Made by a program: the position numbers and the translations under genes
Part shown: one piece after another, positions 1 through 12,300 of the stretch
How positions within the stretch are numbered: the first letter of the stretch is position 1
Layout: every line of letters starts with the position of its first letter
DNA from: Amblyomma americanum
Lineage: Eukaryota > Arthropoda > Arachnida > Ixodida > Ixodidae
Assembly: GCF_052857255.1 (NCBI RefSeq)
Contig: NC_135507.1
Span: 75,325,850 to 75,389,849, forward strand
Reading direction: 5' to 3'
DNA: 64,000 nt
Notes under the pieces: model-generated
The model's database searches: none
Told to the model about the DNA's origin: nothing
The model's input: only the letters and a program-made list of their open reading frames with translations

Positions 1-330
1 GGCTGCTCTCGGCTTTATTTCTGGCTGCTTCTTTTTTCTTTGCGGTTTGTTTTTGGCCTCCTGTGACTTAAAGCACAGTGATGGAGCAGTCGGTTCGTCA
101 ACAGTTGGCTCGTCTTTATTCGGCTTGTCTGTATTAGTAGCTTCGGCTTTGGAGTGGGAGGCTTCTGTTCCACCTGACGCTTCTTCTGACGTTCCTTTGC
201 CAGATCTCTTCTCTTTGCTGCAAGAAGGCAGGTCGGACTTCGGTGGTTGGTCAGCGCGCTTTCTCAGCACGATGTGGCGTTCGGCTCCGTCACCTTCACT
301 GATGTGTATCAGGCCAAGTTTTTCAGCAAG
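1..330 (-). CDS. IGHMBP2: IGHMBP2 exon, second half of R3H domain and Lys-rich tail (runs off left edge)
   Basis: 110 open codons with no stop. It starts [15 protein letters not shown], then HIVLRKR, completing the R3H fold. An acidic/Ser/Thr-rich linker follows, then a basic patch ([16 protein letters not shown]). Animal homologues have a similar Lys stretch before an AN1 zinc finger, which would lie outside the window. Acceptor CTTTCAG. Confidence 0.88.
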
Positions 331-3300
331 CTGAAAGAGAGAACACAGCTGCTGAGCCCAGGCTGTAACCACAACTTTTCGAAGTTAATGGGCTGAGATA
401 GCAAACAGACAGGTGGGCCGACACAGACGCAGGAGTACAGTGAACATCCTTTGATGCAAATTATATCAATCAGAATTTTTCGATAAGCTGTGGAGTTTGG
501 AGACCGTTGCTTAGCTTCCCACAGCCACAACGCATAAAAAAATATTAAGGCAAGCCATTAAACTTGAACACACTGGGGTAAGACAAACTTCTGCATCACC
601 ACAAGAGTACAAGCGTATGGGCTTATACATGCAGACGTTCTTCCATCTTGACAAGAGAAATGGTGTACTGTGGGTAGCCTTGAATGTTACGTGCAATTCA
701 GCACATTCCACACCTCAAGCACAGTTGCAGTTTTTTTTTTTCAAAAGCATGAATGTTGTGGCAAGACTTCAGCAAAAATTTGGCATATGTCCTGGGTGAC
801 GAAAGTAGAGCTGCCTCACAAAAAAGAAAGATAAAGATTGAGACAACTGTGCAGGTGACTGCTGGCACTCTTGAGGGATTCTTGAAAACCTTTTTTTCCT
901 TTCTTCCAAAGTTTTACAAAGATACGCTTTTCTCACTACCAGTTCACCAACCAGTGCCATGATAAAGCACCACACTCAGCTTTGGGGGTACCCTGGTCTT
1001 CAAAAAACTTTTATTAATAAAGTCACAATTATGCAATCTTCAGGAAACATGTATTTTTGCATGCTGATTCCAAACATGTAGCTTAAGTTCATTTAAAACA
1101 TGTGCTTGTGCACTTATGCAATATGTTAAACAATCTTTTGGAGAGAGCTTTTAAGAAAGGTCGCTGCAGGGAACTTGCTGAAATCTATGCCACTAGTTTG
1201 TCTTGACATCAAGGAGTGCAATAAGGGTAAACTTATCATCCTGTCTATCATAGAACTTGAGCTACCAGGTTTTTAAGTTGCCACTCAAGAAACCGGAATA
1301 CCAGCTTTTCTTCCCATTTCTGAAGCGGCAACTTCAAAACCCCATAACTCAACTGCTACGGCAGACAGGATGATAATGTTACCCTTATTTCACTCCCTAT
1401 TGCAAGAAAAACCAACGGCAAACATTTCAGCAAGTTCCCTGCAGTGAACTTTCTTAAAAGCTCTCTCCAAAAAGTTACTTAACAGATTGCATAAATGCAC
1501 AAGGAGTTCTTCCATGCGAAACTAAATGACATATTTAGAATCAGCATGCAAAAATACATATTCCCTGAAGATTGTGTAATTGTGACTTCATGAATAAAAA
1601 AACGCTTTCAAAGACCAGGGTCCCCCCTTAATCAAGCTTTCACGGTACAGGTGGCGACAACAGGTTTAGGCAGGTGCGCATATTTCTGCTGTACTTCTAG
1701 CCTAACGACATGGCGGCACTTTGATGTCAGTGCAAACCGTCTAGATATGCTCTTGCATGACCTGACATCTCACTTATGGTATCATGACCTGATATCATAC
1801 TTTAATGAAAGTATATCAAACTTTCATTAACATGAGTGGTGTAGTGTTCGAAGCACAAGCACTATTCCCTGCATCCTGTGCAAGATGCCAGGGGGCACAG
1901 AGGTCCGCTTGCCTCAGCTACAATCACTCCTCACAAAGTGAACAAGGCTCCCACTTCTGGGCTGTCTCACAACAGCAGAGGTCAGGCAGATTAAGAGCAA
2001 GAACAGAAGCCTAGAGCACGGACAACACGAAAGAACAGCCCACCTCGTGGACTGTGCGTCTTTCGAAGGCAGTCAACGAAGCCGGAAGTGACCGCTGCTT
2101 GTCCGCAGACTCTGCAAACTTTGTGACCAGCGCTTCCCAAGGCGACTGCACGCTTGCTCCCCTGTCACAACGAAGCATGTTTGCAGTCATTCATAAGCCA
2201 CAAGCAGTACGGTGTAAATCGCGTCCAATGCAGTGGCCACGTGTAGGCATTGAAACTCACTCTTCTGGTTTTTTAGAGTGATGAGTGCCACTCTGATGTT
2301 TGGCAGACTGCTTCAGCTTGGCGGCGTCCTGACTCCTCTGGGCCGATTCCTGGCACGGCTTCTTCTTGGACTTGCTGGCTGGTTTCTTTGCCTCCTTCAG
2401 TCGGATACTAGACGGCCTCAGTGTCGATGAACACAATTCCAGATCTGTGGTAAAAAAATGCAAAAGAAAGAAGCATTAAGGTCGCAGCAGTCTGCAACTG
2501 CAAAACAGCCATTGGCTTAAACTACGCCCTGTACCACGTGCATTGTATTATGTCAGCCGCTTACTTTTTGCATCTCACGTATAAAACCCTGACATTGTCG
2601 TCCATATGTATATATCTTGTACAATGCTTGTCATTGAGCGTCCTTTGTTTATTTTTCTTGAATTGCTGCTGAACTGTACCCAAGGGGGCCGGGCTTCGTC
2701 AAGCTGCGCATGTGCAGGTTTTTTCCGTTGCCCCCTTTCTTCCTCTCGGAGAAAAATAAATTTGACTTTGACTTTGACATATATGCCCTTAACGATTTGC
2801 ATTAAAACGGAGTAGTCCTCACATCATGAGAGTTGCTTCAGTATTTAGTCTTGACACAGTTAGCAATAGTTGGATGGAGTCCAGCCATAGTCCTGACAGA
2901 GCTATTTTTTTAATACAAACACTCTTCTTTAGCCTTGTAACCGCCCAGTGTCGCGAATTCGCCACATGCCGTTTAACCATTACCGTATCTACTTTAGCCA
3001 ACGCACTTCAATGCGCACTGCGCCTCAGCCAGTGTCGTTACTCCACCACCTTTCAATGGGGCACTGGTTGCAAGGGCACTTTTTTCCACAATGTGATGGC
3101 TCAGAACCAAGCGCTGTCACTACACAATTGTTTTTAACTAAGCTGAATATCACTTTACCAGCAGACAACGAACTGAATCCTCAAGGGCAGCGAGAGAGCA
3201 GCCTGGTTGAAACGCATCTACGTGGTTGAAGATGACAAAAGCGAGCACCTGCCAAGCTGCGCAACAAAAAGGAAAACATTTTCAGAACCACTATCACACA

Positions 3301-6300
3301 TTCATCATGCTGTGGAGGTCTAAGTTATGGAGTTTGATGACATCGACGCCAAAGCACTGCGGTGCATATGAGAAAGATGATTTAAGAATTCACTGACAAC
3401 AGTGAATGAACACTGTAGTGCGCTCGACATGATCACTCACATGTCGCAGTAAATGAATCGCCCCTCTTTGGGCAGTCCTTTAAGCGGCTGGCCTGCCATA
3501 GAGAATGCCTTCTTTTTTTTTCTTGGCTTTGCGATTTTGTGGGGCCAGTTTAGATTCGAGTGAATACGGTACTGCTCTCAGTAGCCGGTGCTTTCATCAA
3601 AATGTTTGGTGTCACTGTGAGCAAGCTGTACGAAGAAAAATGGGGCACGAATACGCAACTTCCAGTCGGCATTTAACAAACTCCTCTCCTCAACTGTCAT
3701 TTTCTGACAACTTTTGCGGGAAAAATGGAAATACATTTGTTGGATAACAAATTGTTTTCTGAGTTAGTTTGGGTCCTCCGAGTTGGTTTTTCACACAACT
3801 TGAACTGGCTGCAAATGGACCAAATGCCCATCACTGTGAATTTGCTAAATACTGATTTTTCATATTTTTGCGGTGCTAACAAATTTTTGATGTTGGCTTT
3901 TGGAGGTGAGTACATCAGCTAGTATAATATGCAGGTAATGTTACTTTTCTTTGATTCCTTAATAATTTGGGCATGAATTCGAACCGACTTACCTGAAAAA
4001 CCAAGCTGGCAAGGTTTTCCTCACAGCTAAGTTCCACACAAATAAAAATGCGTACAATAGGCTTGTAAAGCTTTGTTTTCTGTAAAAGTTGCTTCTTTTC
4101 CATCACAACGGATTAACTTATTGACACAGGAAAACATTAATATGTCCTCCATGTGCCTTTAACTAAGAGAGATGCTTTTCATGCTTCACAAGAAATAAAA
4201 ATTAACTGGAGGTGACATTTAAGCTCCACCTTAAGAGTATGAAGGAATAGCGTTAATGAGATGATGCCCATCTATGTGGAATTGGTCATTCTCTACTTTA
4301 CATTCATAGAACCTCGGGAGTCCTCATATCATTCCCTGGCACAGTGGTGCAGTGGTTACGTGATGTGCCACTGCCACAGCAGATGTGGCTTGTGAGATCC
4401 AGACTGCTCTTTCCGAGCAACCTCTTGTGACCAATCATTAATTTAACTGCCACCTGCCACGTTGGGCAGTTTGCTCCCAATCCGGGGGGCAGCTCGCCAC
4501 CTGCCGTGGTGGGCAGGTTGTGAGACGTTACAAGGTAAGGCCTGTGAATCACTCGGGAAATTTTTCACTCAAGCCGCCGCCGCCGCCGATGATGATGAAG
4601 CCGGGTTTTGCGCTGAACAGGACCCCTAGTGCTATTGCATTAAAAAGGAGAAGGGAACTCCTTTCAGTTTTAAAACTCTTACTCACCAGCTGAGTATTCC
4701 CGTGCACTGCGCACCTCCCCTTCTTCGCTGATGTAGTCAACAAGTGACTTGAGAAAGTCATGGCGTGACATGGTTGCACTGTCGCACACCACAGCCAAGT
4801 GCCGCCGAGCCCTTGTGACGGCCACGTTGATCCTCCTGTCCTCAGCGAGAAAGCCAACAGTACCTGGAAAGTGGTAACATACTCAGGTCTGTGTGCACAA
4901 CTTGAATAAGGTACTAATGCTGGCCTCCCAGACAGAAATTTCTCAATGCAGGTGCAGCCTTAATTCTCAGCATCGTGAGTGTGCTCTCAATGGCTTCCAC
5001 ACAAGGTGGTGAAAAGTCAGCACTAATCAACGAAGCATGCCTAAATGGCTTCGTTTTAGTGCCCTAGCACTTACAGTAGCCATTACCTGCATTTAGTCAT
5101 TGTGCGTTTGCTTGTCTGTTTGTATGAAGCCTGCTTTATGGCAGGCTGATCACTAGGTTGTGGGCAACCCCCTTCTCCAAGCACACACACACACCTGGAA
5201 GGTTGTGATGACGTCACAAGGTCTGACCCACAAGGTCTGACCTAGGTGGCACAGGTGGACAATAAAACAATGCAAAACAACGGCCACAGCAGTGCTAATG
5301 CACCTATTTCGGGTTTATTGACCATAATTTTTTTTCCTCTGTGCATAAGGCCTAAAAATTTTTGCGGCTGAAAGCAGAAGTGCCGGCCACTCTGAAAGCT
5401 GAGTTGCAGCGCGAACAAATAAGAAGCTGCGGTAACTCAGGTGTGTGTGCGACATACCGATAAACATAACGACTATCGTTCCAAGCTACACTTGCACACA
5501 TTTGTTTTCCTTTGCCTACTTTCCTTCAAAACACAATAAAAAATGATCAATTTCTACTCTGTTTAGACACAGAAACGTCTTGTGCACTAACTCACAATCA
5601 CTCGCCACCGTGGCTCAGTGGCTTTGGCGCTCAGCTGCTGATCTCAAGGTCATGAGACTGACCTTGGCTGCGGCGCCTGCATTTCGGTGGAGGCGAAATA
5701 AATCTCTCCATCACACGTTAAAGAACCCCAGGTGGTCAAAATTAATCCGCAGCTCTCCAATGTGCCGTGCCTCACAGCCCATGTATCTCTTTGAGCCATT
5801 AAATCTCAAACACTTTATTTTTTCTTCTCCTTCTTGTGCCCCCACTTAACTAGCTGTTCATATTTCTTATGTTCAAAATCTGTCAGCTACGCTAAGCACT
5901 AGTAATATGAATTCAATTTCCTATGCACCCACAGAGACCCCGCGTGAACAATTAGCGATCTGCAATTTTTACAATATATGATGGAGTACAGAACGCAAAA
6001 TATACCTAGTCGATCCTGGATATATCGAATTACTGCTTATATCGAACAGTAAGAACACCCCTTTGAAAATCCCGCGCAAAAGTATAGAACTATTTTTCAC
6101 ATTTATCAAACTTCCGTTCACCGGAACATTCCATATATCAAAAAGTGTGCGATGCCCCTAAAAGTGGCGCTTCTAGTGGCTCTCGCGATCCCTTTTTGTG
6201 CGTACAGCCGTGTCAGCTGCGCGGCCTTGTGTACTGTTAGCAGCATTAGAGCTTTAAAAATGCGTAACTTGGTGAACGTGGGGTGTGCTTGTGGGCAGCC

Positions 6301-9300
6301 TTTGGTCTCTTGCCCTCGCTTTCCATGGAACACTGCTGCCATGCGGTAAAGGCGGCACTCGGTGCACACCTTGCCAACTGGTGAAGTCAACCTGACTGAA
6401 GCCAAGCGATGGGCCTCACCTGGCATGCTTCATTCGCTTAACGAGAACAGAAAACTGGGCAAGTTGGAATGGATTCATCTTTAAGCAGTGCGAAACACAG
6501 GACAAGTGGAAGAAAAACGAGACGACATAGTGCTCGTGTCTTATCATGTTTCTTCCACTCGTCCTGTGTTTCGCGCTGCTTAAAGATGAATCCATTTGCT
6601 TCCTTACTGCAGGCATGGCAGAAGGCAACCCTACCTCAATTTTAATATGAGATTACTCAGATTATTCAATTTAGTGCGTACTGGTAAGAGGATTAGACCT
6701 CTTGTGAGTGGGAACTCGGCCCCCGCTCCATCCCCTTAGTTTTGGTTCTTCGCAATGTGGCGCCCTCCCTAGTTATCTTGTCAAGGGCATCATAGCAACA
6801 CTGTCACCAACAGACAGTGTGACTGTTGTAGACGTGAAGAAAAACAGATCGAGCAGCTTAGGGCTCTGGAAGACATCGCGAAAGGACGTTTCGATGCTGG
6901 CTCTGCTCACCACCAGCTGGGCGAGGCCTTGCAGGAATGTTTCCTGTGAGCTCGTGCCATCTGGCCTTGCAGCGTGTCCGCTGCCCTACAGTAGGTGAAC
7001 ACTCGGCCGTAACCTTGCTAGTGAGTCGGACGGCTTTGAGTCCTTAGGTTACTTCTTGCTAGCCGGCGTCACTGTTCTTGCAACAGTGAAGGCCATTGTG
7101 CATCATCCAGTGTTGATTTCTTTTTTTCCCACAGAGCACAGCCCACCGTGGCCATCGTGCGCTCAATAACACAGGGTGGGGACGGCGGTTTGAACGTTCA
7201 GTCGTGCACAAGCGGGGAAGACGTGTTAATCCCCCATTCAAACCCTACATGTGATAGGCAGTCACTACTTCCAAACCACCGCGATCTGCGGCTTCAATGC
7301 GAAGCAGGCTAGTCTTATCGGCACCTAGAGAGCAGTGTACTGCAAGAAGCACAATGCTAGCACAGGTGCACTGCAGTCTTCCTTCTAGGTTATAGACATA
7401 CTTACCTGTTGCCAATTTTTACCTATCAAAAAGTCGATACATCGAAGTATTTCGCAATCTTTTTTGAGTTCGATATATCCAGGAACGTCTGTAACTGAAT
7501 TGAACCCTTCTATGCAAAGTATGTAGTTTCAGATCTGCCTGTGTCAATTGACTGTGAACGTATCACAACCTCGATACGAAGAAAAAGTTTTATTTACTTG
7601 AGATTCTGGCACATTTCTAAATGTGCAAGAAGGCAATTGCTTAAACCACAGCATAATTCGTAAATTGGCCCTCAATGCCTGCAGTGTTTAGCCAATAGTC
7701 AGAAACGCTTGAACACATAATATATAGCGCGTTGATGAAGCATTTGGAACAAAATGAATTTTTCACTCAAGCTCAGCATGGTTTCAGATCAGGTTATTCG
7801 TGTACGACGCAGCTCTTAGAATTTAGCCATGATATTTTTTCATCATTTGACAAGGGTCTACAAACGGATTGCATTTTTTTAGATTTCAAGAAAGCGTTTG
7901 ATTTGGTACCTCATGATTTGCTACTGTATAAATTATCTTTGATCAAGATTCCAACTTCCCTTCTAAACTGGCTTCAATGTTACCTGCAGGGACGCAAACA
8001 ACGTGTATTGATTAATGGGTCCCAGTCTGATTATGTTCCTGTATCTTCGGGGGTACCGCAGGGGTCTGTTTTAGGACCTCTGCTGTTTCTAGTTTATATT
8101 AATGACATTTCTAAATATATGGCCTGTAAAATACATTTATATGCTGACGATTGTGTTATCTACCATGTTATTAACAGTTCTTCAGATTCTTGTCATTTGC
8201 AGTGCAACTTGGACCGCATACAGCAATGGTGTTTGAAGTGGCAGATGTTTCTGAACCCAATAAAATGTCAGTTTATTTCTTTCACGCGCAAGCATCACCC
8301 TTTCTTGGCTGAATACAAACTAGATTCTACTCGACTTTCTAGAGTTACTCACTATAAATACCTCGGCGTTTACTTTTCGTCTAATCTCACCTGGAATGAG
8401 CACGTCGAGCACGTTTCTGCTAAAGCTTATGGCATGCTAAATTTTCTAAAAAATTTTAAAATGGCACCACTAAAAGTTAAAGAGCTTCTATATTTCACCT
8501 ATATTCGGCCAATATTGGAGTATGCTTGTGTTGTTTGGCACCCCCCTACTTTAAATTTAACAGACATGCTTGAGTGTATTCAGAACTTTTCCGCTCGGTT
8601 TGTCTCAAGTAATTATGATTTTAACAGCAGTGTTACTAACATTAAACTAACGCTGGGATGGGAGCTGTTACGGAAACGCCGTACCAACTCCCGGTTAGAA
8701 ATGCTGTACAGAATCTTTCACCGAAAAATAAAAATAGATAAAGAAAATTATTTGCTTCCACCGCATTTCCGGTCAAACAGACTTGACCATGGGTGGAAGA
8801 TTAGAGAAATTAAATGCAAAACTAACACTTATCAAAACGCATTTTTCCCATCTAGCATTCATGACTGGAATCGCCTGCCCCATGAAATTGTTGAGTGCCG
8901 TTCCGAGTCTATGTTCCGCGCGTTGCTGTCCGATGTATGAGTTCGCAGGTGGCTTTCTTTTGGCTTTTTTAATCACGCGGTCTTCGTTCTTGTTGGTCCA
9001 GCATCATTTGGTCAGTTGGCTTTTTTTCGTCATGTTTTTTTGTTGTTTCATATTTCATTCATTTTGTACTTGCTGTGTCATGCCTTGTTGTATTGCTTTT
9101 TTTTTCTTCCTCTTTTTTTTCTGGCCTATTCTTCTGTTATGTATCCTCATCCCCCCTGCAATAATGCCTTCAGGCGCTGCAGGTATTTCCAATAAATAAA
9201 TAAATAAATCTATTAAACTAGGCATCTGACTGTATGTACCCCTGCAATCGACTCAACTTACTTCTCATAGCAATGCGTGGTTTTATTTTGTTCTTAACAA

Positions 9301-12300
9301 CACCCCATTAGAAATACTGTTGAACTGTACAAGCAAAATTAAAGGAGCCATGAAGCCTACCTTTGCCCTTTCCTCCTAGTCTTATTTCTCATTCCCTTCC
9401 CCCCAACACTTTTGTCAGATTTACTTGTATTCTCTCAAACTGCACAGAATGCCATGACTGGCCTACCTCCTTATGCATGAGAGGAGGGTGTCTAGTTTCA
9501 CGAGCACATTTCCAAGAAAAAGATTTTTAAAAAATATGAACGCGCCTACACACTTTATGGCTGACAACAATCTGATTTCAACTGTGCAATGGCAGTTCGG
9601 CCAAACAGCATCACGACTAACATGTTTTTATCAACTGGCCAAGGTAGGGTCAAGACCCATTTTTTTTCAAGCATTTCAACCCCAGAGAAAACTGAGGACC
9701 AGGCCAGGGAAACGCTTGTATAGCCACTGGCAAACCAGTGGGAACCTGGTGGCACTGCGGAATTGAACCCCGCACCTCCAACATAAGGCACATGATGGGC
9801 CAAGCACCACTAGCACCACACAAGCATCTCTGGGTGGTGCAAAAGCACAGGCCCTGCCCAGGGCATGTTGTAATGGTGCTCATGCATTCTGACACGCTAT
9901 GGAATGTTGAGAAATGAGAAAGAAACACCACCAGACTTTAAAGGAGGCGACCAAAGCTGACCTGTGTCATTGGAGCGCACAAACGACATGACGACAGCTT
10001 CCTTTTCACGGCCCTGGAAGCCGTCGACTGAGCGCACCTCTAAGCCAGGATGCCGAGAAGATAGGCGCAGGCGAATGAGCTCCACCTGAAATGCATTTGA
10101 CAGATTAATGCATGTTAAGCGCAAATCGGGCGCACAAACCAAGGAGTGCACAGCACTACAGTTGGATACAAGTAAAAAAAAAATGGCTTTTTCCTCGTCA
10201 AAAGACTCCCTCCCACACAATGGCGTCGGCCAATTCTCATGAACCTGCTAGATGAAAGGAGATAGCCCCCCCCCTGTACTGTCATGCTGCTCCCTGCATT
10301 GTCATGCTATTCATGCTAGCAGATTCATGAGAATTGGCCAATGTCATTGGCTGGAAGGGAGTCCTTTGATGGGGAAGAGCCACTTTTTTTTCTTGACTTG
10401 TATTCAACTATATAGCGTTTCAAAACCAGAAGCGCAGTCGCCGCAACATCCAAGAAATTCCTTTGCCACGCATTTGGCCTTTGGTGACCCCACCTTACAC
10501 AGAGATCACACATGCACAAAGATCACAGGTACCGGAAATACAGGAAAGAACCTTTAGTATTTTTCTCCTGCACATCGACATTGCCTACTGAAGGCATGAA
10601 TACTGATAATCAGTCAATGTTGGACTTGAGCAAACATGGAAGCGTCAGTTGTGAAGATGTGACGAGTCCACTAAAATGCCGGGTCGAAAAAAAAGACGAT
10701 CTTGTGTGCGGAAGCAAGTTGCAATCGGGTGGCCTCACATGCGTTTGGTGTTCTTGAAACCTTTCTGCGTAAATGAAGGAAGCAAAGAGAGTCTTTTCAC
10801 CAGCCAGTCAACTCAGGAAGGTTTCAACGGCCCGAATAAGAGCCAATTTTCAGAAACAGAAGAATAGGGTGCCAACTTTGTGCAGAAGAGTGAGCAGACC
10901 ATAGGACTAGCTGTGACTACAAAAGTCTTATAAATTAAGGCTGTGCAGATGCCGAGGCAGAAATGCCTAAGCCCGACGGAGTTCAAAGCCAGCAGGTACT
11001 GGATTACAGACTTTATGAAAAGCAGTGGATTTTCGTTCCGAAGTTCAATAGGCTGGTTTATGGCTTATGACGGTTCAACGTCCCAAAGCGACTCAGGCTA
11101 TGAGAGATGCCATAGTGAAGGGCTCCGGAAATTTCAACCGCCTGGGTTCCTTAACGTGCACTGACATCGCACAATACATGGGCTTCTAGCATTTCGCTTC
11201 CATCGAAATGTGACCGCCGCGGCTGGGATCGAACGCGCGTCTTTCGGGCCAACACCCGAGCACTATAACCACTGAGCCACCGTGGCGGCTGGAGTTGAAT
11301 AGGCATCCACCAGAAAGGCGATTGAGGCGGTGGCTCGATTTACTTTATTATAACATTAGAGTGATTGCAATAAAGGTTGGCTGCTCCAAGTGAGAAGAGC
11401 ATTCTTTTCTTTAACAAAGCACACAAGTCTGGTGGATGCTACAATCGAAGGCATTGCACTTTTGATTTTCCAACAATGAAAAACGGGCGCTCTCTACAAT
11501 TGAAGGTGTATTAGAATCAAGTAAATACAATAATGTATACAGAAGGTGAGAAAATTTCATGGTCAGCACTCATAGAGAGGAAAATTACTTAGAGAACGAA
11601 AAAGGTATGCTTTTCAGTGATAAGGTTGAGGAGGTTGTAAGCTACAGGCAGGGCTAACATCACGATAAATTCTGACAGCAGTTGCTCCACCCATAACGAC
11701 ACTATTATTGCAGTTAAATACGAGAGTTTGTGCCACTGTTCTGTGACCCTGCAGGTCTCGTGTCACAACACATACAAGCACCCACTAGAGCCGGCAGTTG
11801 CTACTATCACAATGCAAAAATGAGTTCAGTGCCCTGAAGGAATTCTGGAATAAAGCGGGAAAGCCTCCCCAACAATGGTCCAGTTTCCACACAGGTAAAC
11901 AATGTCTGGCAGAGGACGCTGTGGCACCCCTGCCGTCATGAGAGAAGCAAGCAGGATGCCTCTTTGCACTGTTTTCTGGGCAGCGCATAACATTACGGTG
12001 TAAACCACTGTAAACGCCACATGGAGAGCACAACGGACACAATGGCAGTCCTGCCTGGAGTGCGAGCGGAACCTGCGCAGTGCTTTTCACCCACATTTGA
12101 CAAGTATATATTACTTGCTTGAATGCTCGGAAGACATTTCATTTCATATTTCTCGTATCCACGCATGCCTTGTTCACATGTCTAAAGAGAGCATCTTCCA
12201 CATGTATTCTTTCACAATGGGCCATGTTCTGCCCTTCCAAAATGCATCACAATCATTATCAGTCCCACACTCATCAACAACACCACCACATATGGCTTAG

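Noticed and set aside
10252..10557. Repeat near 10200-10400 as a possible gene fragment
   Set aside because: AATTGGCCAATGTCATTGG-type wording recurs around 10215 and 10335 as a short local inverted/duplicated block. It is not coding.
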